Part shown: positions 16,651-25,715 of the stretch, piece after piece
How the letters are laid out: the number at the start of each line of letters is the position of its first letter
Numbering within the stretch: the stretch's first letter is position 1
From: Protostelium mycophagum
Lineage: Eukaryota; Evosea; Variosea; Protosteliida; Protosteliaceae
Length of the DNA: 25,715 nt
Direction: 5' to 3'
Assembly (NCBI GenBank): GCA_002081555.1
Contig: MZNV01002654.1
Coordinates: 1 to 25,715 of the forward strand
Notes under the pieces: model-generated
Databases searched by the model: none
Seen by the model: only the letters and a program-made list of their open reading frames with translations
What the model was told of the DNA's origin: nothing
Position numbers and translations under genes: made by a program

Positions 16651-18703
16651 ATGAGGGCTATAACGTTGGTAAGTCTTACTTATTTTGTGGGCTGTCTTCG
16701 CAGAACAGGGAGCGAATGGGAGTGATGACATCAACAGATCGCTCTCTTCTGCCTCTTTGGCGCTGTACTCTCATCCACTCCTTTAGACTTTTCATCGGTC
16801 ATTGAGGCCTCCGCTGCGAAGGCCCGCCAGACATTGCAACTCGTTCAAGGATCGGGAACTGTATCATTTCCCTACAAGACCAGCCCATCGGGCTCATGGC
16901 TCTTAACCACCTCTGCGACCAGAGCTGCAGGATACACCGCTGGTCTCGGTTGGCTCTTTTATCAGGCCACAAATGATTCTTCATTTGCCTCTCTCGCGAC
17001 CGTCGCTCAGAAGAACACCCTTCAGAGCTATACCTCTGCTTCTCAATACAACCTGTCCCAGATCGCTCTGGCCACGTATGGAAATCAGTATCGCTACACA
17101 GGCAACACCACCGCATTGAACTCCTTAACTCTTGCCGGTAATGCCGTTACCAACCCAACCAACAAATATTACGGACCATGGGGCTTCATCACAAGCAGCG
17201 CTTATAGAGAGGCTACCAAAGGATCTGCCCTCAACATCGACAACATTGCCGATCTGGAATTGTATTACCTCTTGAACTCCGCCGGCGTTTTGTCCGCTGC
17301 CAGTCTGAATGCATTGACCAACACTCTCAACCAGTACCTGACATTCTTCGCACGTGCAGATGGCTCCTTCTTCCAATACTATGAATTCATCAACACCAAA
17401 TGGTATGTCCCTCTTTACCAAGGAACTGTTACTGGTGCATCTCAATACTCCGTCAACACCAAATCGCAAGCTTTTGCTGTGCTCGGTTTCTCCCTGGCAT
17501 ATAACGCCTTTGGAAACACCACCCATCTGCAAGTCAGCAAGAGTGCCGCGGACTATCTACTCTCACAGTTGCCTTCAGACAACATCCTCTTTTTCGATGT
17601 GGTAGACAACACCACCAAGGACAGCGCTGCCTCTGCCGTCTTTGCCTCAGCGCTGCTCACTCTGTCTGCTGCTCTTAACGAGACATTCTACGCGCCCGCA
17701 CCTTACCGTACCGCCGCTGAGAATATTTTGACGGCACTGGGACAAGGTTACACCGCACCCAGCGACTTCGCTTCCATTCTGTACCATGGAGTCTACAACT
17801 GGCAGATGTTCCAGGACAATGATGGATTGATCGAGGGTGATTACTATTACATTCAGGTAGGATTTTAGTGGTGAGTGTGATGTGGCTGATGCGGAATAGG
17901 CTATAAATAAATATAATGCTTTGGCTGCTGGTTTCAACCCCGCCCTCACGACCACCAGTTCTACAACTAGCTCTACAACTAGCTCTACAACTAGCTCCAC
18001 CACCAGCTCCACCACTAGCTCTACAACTAGCTCCACCACTAGTTCTACAACGAGCTCCACTGCTGACCTCCCCACCACAAGCTCTGCTGCTAGCTCGACC
18101 ATTAGCCCCTCCACCTCTAGCTCTACCGCTCAACCCACTACTAGCTCCGTCAACCGCACACCCACCACGGTTTACTCCTACCGCGGAATCGTGAGTCTTT
18201 CACCTGAACGAAAAACTAAAACCTTCAGGAGTTCCAGTTTAACTTGAACATCACCGTCGGAGGATTCACTCTCTTTGACTTCCAGACAACCATCTCCATT
18301 GTTGCAAAGGTCCCCCGCTCCTCCATCACCATCATCTGTGAGATGATTTCGTGTCTGATGTCCAAACTGATCTCTTTCAGCGTTCAAGTCCATCTTTGGA
18401 TTCAAGAGAGACGAGCCCACTGGAACTTCTGTTAGATTCACCATCAATGCTGGTGACAGCACCTCCACCGCAAACGCCCTCTTAACAGACGCCATCACTC
18501 AACAGAAGATGAACCCCGTCTCGAACCCTTTTGTGAGCGCGGCCGCATCTGCTGGAGTGACTCTGCCTCCCATCTCGAGTGTCACGACCTCCACACAGAC
18601 ATTTACATACACTGGAGCACAAGTGACTGCGCCCATTGGAGGAGTGGAGAAGGTCTCCCTCACCATTGCCTTGATCATTGCCGCTCTCATGTTGTCTTTG
18701 TAA
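16651..18703 (+). CDS. GPI-anchored GH88-like protein with altered active site
   Basis: Five ex ons in phase (16651-16668, 16738-17856, 17900-18190, 18229-18337, 18381-18703) give 619 residues. The 18-nt first exon completes a signal peptide (MRAITLIALFCLFGAVLSS). Residues 20-380 align with GH88: YTAGLGWLFYQATND, YGNQYRYTGN, ALNIDNIADLELYYLL, QAFAVLGFSLAYNAFGN, ADYLLSQLPSDNI, DGLIEGDYYYIQ. At the position of the first catalytic Asp (HDVG in the neighbour) it has YNLS, that is Asn111; the second (Asp174 in IDN) is kept. A Ser/Thr stalk (about 396-465) leads to a 130-residue unknown domain (NLNITVGGFTLFDFQTT...) and a terminal hydrophobic run (LTIALIIAALMLSL), indicating a GPI anchor. It may be a catalytically weak surface lectin rather than an enzyme. 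Confidence 0.88.
17947..18060 (+). repeat. 12-nt coding repeat, Thr/Ser mucin-like stalk
   Basis: Units close to AGCTCTACAACT recur about nine times and encode TTSS repeats, with some drift to CACCAC. The stalk would be heavily O-glycosylated and holds the GH88 domain away from the membrane. The array lies inside exon 3 and keeps frame. Confidence 0.9.
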
Positions 18704-18707
18704 TAAA
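18702..18707 (+). terminator. AATAAA overlapping the stop codon
   Basis: The GH88-like gene ends TTG TAATAAAATAAATA, so one poly(A) hexamer begins within the stop and a second follows 5 nt later. Confidence 0.55.
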
Positions 18708-18754
18708 ATAAATATTGTTTTATCCAAGACCTTTTCCTCCTACAAGATGTCCAA

Positions 18755-18810
18755 TGTCGACATTTAAGATTTGTAGAACGAGTAGTGTCGACATTTAAGA
18801 GTTGTAGAAT
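18755..18810. repeat. Two-copy tandem repeat between convergent genes
   Basis: TGTCGACATTTAAGATTTGT (18755) and TGTCGACATTTAAGAGTTGT (18786) begin two nearly identical 25-nt units, both followed by AGAA, with a 31-nt period. A partial third unit follows. Each unit contains GTCGAC and TTTAAA-like palindromic parts. It sits in the 128-bp gap between two convergent 3' ends. Confidence 0.85.
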
Positions 18811-18831
18811 GTCGAAGAGTTGGAAAGAAAT

Positions 18832-21591
<2,760 letters not shown>

Positions 21592-21729
21592 GTTGATTGT
21601 CGAGAAATGAGCCGTCCGTGAAAAATTCTGAGATTCAGAAAAAAAGAGCAGAAACCTTTGGAGATATTTTTCCACACAAGCATCAACAATGAATGTGAAT
21701 GATTTTATTGTCTATGATCAACAATGTGA

Positions 21730-24700
21730 TCAGTCCGCCGTATTATTTGTCCTGCCATACTGACGAGTTTGAAGTAGTGAGACCTCGATGGTCTGCATTA
21801 TGTTGGACAACCCATGTGAGATGGAACACCTCTGTGTGTTGATGATCCTCCATCTTCTCATCTCTTCATCACCTCCTGAAAGGGAGGAAATTTGAAATTT
21901 GGATTCTGTTTTATTCAATTCCACGAAAATAAATTTTTCTTGAGAATTTTTCTTGAGAATTTTTCTGAAATTCGAAAAACTTACGGGAAGAAATTCGTCC
22001 CTGACAAAGGTGAATGAGATGAGATGCTCCCTCAGCCACCTCTTAATCTTGGTCTTTTGCTTATCATTGTGGTCACTCTTGTCCACATGATCCCAGTACC
22101 GATCATTCGTCACGATGCACGCGTCATGTCTACGTCATTCAGATCTTTTGGCGGGAAATCTATATTTAGCTCACCCCATGGCGTAATTGATGCAATAGTC
22201 ATCGTCGTAGTCTTGAGGTGGGGTTAATATGACGCTGCCTTTTTCAACATAAGAGAGGAGTAGAGGTACATCTGTGGCTGTGGGGATATACGCTCCGAGT
22301 GTGACGGGTCCACTCTGAGGTTTTCTGTATGTCGTCATGACAATGATTGAAGGATTACACCGTCTACAATACAACCATAGCTATAACTATTTTATGCCTG
22401 CAGCCAACTCGCAATGGAGACAATGAGCGGCTGCAGCAACAAAGAATGTCTTCCTCTTGCAACAGACACAAAGATGTGATATTTCAGAGTTGTAGACTGA
22501 CCTCTTTACGTAATGTTGTGGGAGGAAGCAGATGACGTCATGACCTCTTTGGTTGTAATAATTAATCGCAATCTCGATACCTTCACTGGATATTTCGGTG
22601 TCTCTGCCGTGTTTCTGCATGTTTTAAAAATCATGTTGGTGGATTTGCGTGTTGATTGTATGAGATAACCACGCTGTGATGGGACATAAACAGTTTGAAA
22701 TAATCCGCTCATTTTGATTTGATATTTCTCAATGGCGGTAGAACCGCAGCAAAAATGTCATGTCCGATCATGATCATCATGAGTGATACCTTGGCAACAT
22801 TAGGACCATCAAGGACAATGAGATGCTTCTTCGGTCTGGAATCTAGATTCTTAGGGGTCATCAACCTCTTCAGCAACTCTCCTTTGTCGACAGAGATGAT
22901 GCCTCCGATCTGATTCAACGGAATGGGTGTGTTGCCCAACTGTGCCTGTCGACATTTCAGACATCTCGTGTACAGAAGGGGTTCACCTGAGGGAGGGAGG
23001 ATTGGGTGGGGGTGGAAACGCTGACATTGTTCATCGCGTTCTGTACATTGTCGACATTCACTTGTTCAGCATCACCATTCTTGGCACTCTGCTGCGCTTG
23101 ACGTGCCTGCAATATCGGATTTGGCGCCCACACAACGCTTTCTTGGTTCTACAACGTGTCAGTGAAATCTCTATGAAATTTCATTGGAATTTCACCTCGA
23201 TATCTTCATCGTTATTGTACGCGTTGTAGTCGAGGTCTTCGGGTTCGTCCCGTCTCCTTCTTCCTGGAGCAATCTCCTCAATACATTCCGATTCCTGCCA
23301 CGTTAAGTCACGAGAAACGTCACGGTAGCTACCGCGTCACCTTTTTGGCGCCCAAATGTGGCATGAAAGGTGGCTCTTCAAAAGCGAGGGCCACGGCTTG
23401 ACCCGGCCTCACCACGTCATTATTCGTCACGAATATGATTTTTCCGATGCAAGCGGAGGCCAACTCTTTCCTTATGACACCCCCTTCCTCCCCACTGTTT
23501 CCGTTTGATATGGGTTGAGATATCGCGACGCGCCAGCCGTTGAGGCTGTGCACCTAGAATGGTTATTATCATGTCCTTCTATGTGGAAATGTATTTTTGT
23601 GGTCATGCCATTTCACATCAGTCATGTGATTAAGAAAAGATAGTCAGAGTCAATATTCACCTCAGAAGGGTTAGAGCCAGAGATGGGGCACATCTGTCTG
23701 CCTTCTTTTATAATACGTCCATAACTAAACCCTCCTCTGCTTCTCGGCGCCTGCTCATGTCATGATCTCGATACATCACCGATATGATCTCACCAGCACG
23801 ATCTCTTCTGGATAGAAGGTCTGTTGAGGAGAAAATACGACTTTGTCCAAGTCCTTACGGTAAGGCCTGTCCCCAATGATTCTGGTGACTTCATCAGTCC
23901 TGCTCTGTTCCTTCTCTTCAGCGGTCAACTCATTATTATTGTTGTTATTATTTTCTCTTGGTTGAGAAGCAAGACGGCCGATATAGACGGCTGGTATGTC
24001 CTTTATGGTTTAGTACATGAGAAGGTGATGGATCGGGTGGGAAATCATGATCATTTACCTTAAAGAGAGAATTTCCATTATTCAAATATACGACTCTCCA
24101 TAAAATACTGCGATGTTCGTTGTGTTGGTCGAAAAAACAGTTTCTATTCATCATCAATCGTGATACTTGGAATGAATCGATTACCTCTCTATATTCTGCT
24201 TGATGACTCTTGCATAAGAGAAACCACCACGTGTTCTCGGTGCTAGTACGATCTCATTCTCTTCAAATTGTCCGTGAGGAGAGAAAGTCATCGAATTGAG
24301 ATCCTAAAATGTAATTCAGAAGTAGGATCCAAAAGATGACCGACCTTAAGAGATGGCGTGCGTGCCAATATATCTGCTGATTTTTTCGACCTTCTATTGC
24401 CTGGATTCGGCGGTTGTGCCTGTGATTTGTTCCACATGTCAAAAAGTGTGGCAGACCTGAATGTGTCATCTTCTCTTCCTTGAACTCTTTTCATACCTGT
24501 CTTCCGTTGTGCGATTATCACGGTTCGATGTTCCATTCTGATTATGATTGCCTTTCGTCCTCCCGTTGGAGGATCTATCACGTTGGTTTCTTCCCTAAGA
24601 AGACTCAGAAAATGGAATCAAAAGGTGTTGGTTACCTGTGATCTGTTATTTTGGTCCTGAGCTCTTCTGTCCTCTTCTTGTTTCATTCTACGTGCAGACC

Positions 24701-25001
24701 AATCTTCCCTCTGTCTCTGCTGTTCTTCTACTGCTGTTTTGGGACGATATAACCTCTGTTCTCCTCTTCTATTTCTACATTGTGAGTCAGACTGGCGTCT
24801 TTCCAATAATATTTACCCTTCATTTTTTGGCTGACGTCTTCCATTACTCTGTGGATTCTCCATCTGAGGCGAACTCTGCCCAGTGTCTATTTGTTGCAAG
24901 GTCACACCCTGATAAGACATTAATTCTGAGATTGAAAACGTCTATAATTGCACAATTTCTACCATATGAATTAGTTATCTTACCTGCACGTTCTGCTCCA
25001 T
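21730..25001 (-). CDS. Regnase-like RNase with duplicated Tudor-like domain
   Basis: The start is MEQNVQ (25001), spliced to SSPQMENPQSNGRRQPKNEG. The first ~140 residues are Q/N/R-rich and disordered. Two copies of a module follow: FSPHGQFEENEIVLAPRTRG then FSYARVIK (24185-24302), and FSPQQTFYPEEIVLAPRSRG then FSYGRIIK (23681-23860); the VLAPR..GG..Y.R.I pattern resembles Tudor-like barrels (DUF4537-type). An acidic linker and a Q-rich stretch lead to a ZC3H12/Regnase-type NYN/PIN RNase domain: HLIVLDGPNVAK, GIEIAINYYNQRGHDVICFL, VEKGSVILTPPQDYDDDYCI, ACIVTNDRYWDHVDK, IKRWLREHLISFTFVRDEFL. The catalytic aspartates are conserved. The tail (GGDEEMRRWR... to TNNTAD) has no CCCH zinc finger, unlike animal Regnases. 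A poly-Asn run (near 23941) also occurs. It probably cleaves RNA; the target is unknown. Confidence 0.88.
21926..21975. repeat. Short direct repeat in a RNase-gene intron
   Basis: TTTTTCTTGAGAATTTTTCT (from 21936) contains the unit TTTTTCTTGAGAA twice in tandem with an 18-nt period, then TTTTTCTGAAATT. It lies in the last intron of the Regnase-like gene, between DEFLP and GGDEEM. Confidence 0.6.
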
Positions 25002-25703
25002 CTTGGATGAAATCTGAATCTGTGAATCGGTTTCTGTTTTGGGACTGAAATAAGCGAATGCGAATGTGGCCGTTGCTTGCCAGGCGAGAAACGAAATTCT
25101 TCATTGGCTTGCATGTGGACAGAACAATGAAGCTGAAGATGATACTGGATCCGTTGTGAACAAATATTCCTTCATCCCGATTTATGTCTGAGAAAAAAAT
25201 TGAATATATTTGATCAGGGCGTTGTACACACGGAGCTTCCAAGCCGACGCCGCGGCGTGCTTTGTAGAAAGAGTTTTCTACTGGCGCAAGAGAGGGTCAA
25301 TTGCTGGTGGAATGCCCCTCAGATTGCGAGTTTTCTGCACTTTTGGTGTCGGCTTGATTTCAGGGCCACTGTGACAGGCTCAGAGCTTGCTGCAGTTTAC
25401 ACAGCCCCTACATCTGTTTTGGCATGCTGTGGCGCGTTGTAGATTGCGGCTGCAGATTATGACACCATTTAAACGGCCGGCTGTGTGAATTGCATGTGTA
25501 CGCCACAGCTGCTGGGTGCAGGCTAGGACAGCTGTGTGCTAGGACAAACACTTATATAGTGACCTGGGCACAGAACTAAAGACCTGCAAAGTCAGGAGAC
25601 GAGACAAGGCTGTCTGTCCAAAACATCTAAAAATTCTGAGAGTCAGCACAGAGACAGAAATTCGAGACAGGGTTGAGACACATAAAAACACAAGAGTCGA
25701 GAC
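25002..25703. other. Intergenic region, divergent from RNase gene
   Basis: About 700 bp with no supported gene. The right half (25210-25550) is richer in G+C than the rest of the window and holds a near-palindrome (CCGACGCCGCGGCGTGC at about 25242) and a direct repeat GCTAGGACA at about 25522 and 25538. A plus-strand open stretch at 25200-25442 has Trp/Cys-rich low-quality composition and no start context, so I do not call it. Confidence 0.5.
25553..25559 (+). promoter_or_regulatory. TATA box of the next plus-strand gene
   Basis: TATATAG lies in CACTTATATAGTGACC, about 150 bp before the candidate start codon at 25704. It is the clearest TATA box in the window. The leader after it is purine-rich with repeated GAGACA words (25598-25700). 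Confidence 0.45.
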
Positions 25704-25715
25704 ATGACTCAAGAA
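25704..25715 (+). CDS. Possible start of the next gene (partial)
   Basis: ATG ACT CAA GAA (MTQE) begins 12 bp before the window ends, preceded by GAGAC and a TATA box about 150 bp upstream. Only four codons are visible, so this is a positional guess. Confidence 0.25.

Noticed and set aside
17647-18133. Minus-strand frames rich in Val/Glu or Ser/Gly
   Set aside because: They are complements of the TTSS stalk repeat and of the GH88 exon; the plus-strand gene is fully supported.
25200-25715. End of window as an LTR or other mobile-element edge
   Set aside because: The TATA box, short direct repeat and G+C shift suggested it, but I found no matching terminal repeat, primer site or element coding sequence. 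An ordinary promoter explains it.

Overview
The window is protist-like nuclear DNA: intron-dense, very compact, with genes on both strands separated by about 90-700 bp. Introns are mostly 30-80 nt (GT...AG, acceptor often TTGTAG). Gene content is a Vps34 lipid kinase, a Prp43/DHX15 helicase, BRCT and chromo domains, a Regnase-type RNase, GPI-anchored secreted proteins and GH88 glycosidases. This fits a free-living protist, perhaps an amoebozoan, but the lineage is my inference. I see no prokaryotic operon features, rRNA, CRISPR or intact mobile element.

Layout: 48-168 (+) last exon of an unknown gene; 483-4178 (-) Vps34, lacking the usual end of its kinase domain; 4394-5439 (-) single-pass membrane protein; 5846-7308 (+) a coiled-coil gene whose reading frame is interrupted, probably a pseudogene; 7445-7815 and 7991-8293 (+) two small unknown proteins; 8290-10871 (+) a 621-residue nuclear protein with SPKK-repeat exons, two XRCC1-like BRCT domains and a C-terminal chromodomain; 11298-14661 (+) a GPI-anchored sugar dehydrogenase with PKD domains; 14753-16197 (-) a secreted GH88; 16651-18703 (+) a divergent GPI-anchored GH88 paralog; 18832-21591 (-) Prp43/DHX15; 21730-25001 (-) a Regnase-like RNase with a duplicated Tudor-like module; 25553-25715 (+) TATA box and possible start of the next gene.

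Functional themes: the middle (11.3-18.7 kb) is a run of three secreted or surface carbohydrate-active proteins, two of them GH88 paralogs sharing one 453-bp divergent promoter region. The XRCC1-like/chromo protein could tether strand-break repair to methylated chromatin. The RNase and helicase at the right are RNA-metabolism genes in tandem on the minus strand. Several short words (TGACGTCA, TTTTGGCGGGA, GTTGTAGA) recur far more often than chance, largely in introns. All gene models were built by hand from reading frame and splice-site agreement. Two of them (8290-10871 and 11298-14661) close perfectly over 13 and 15 exons.
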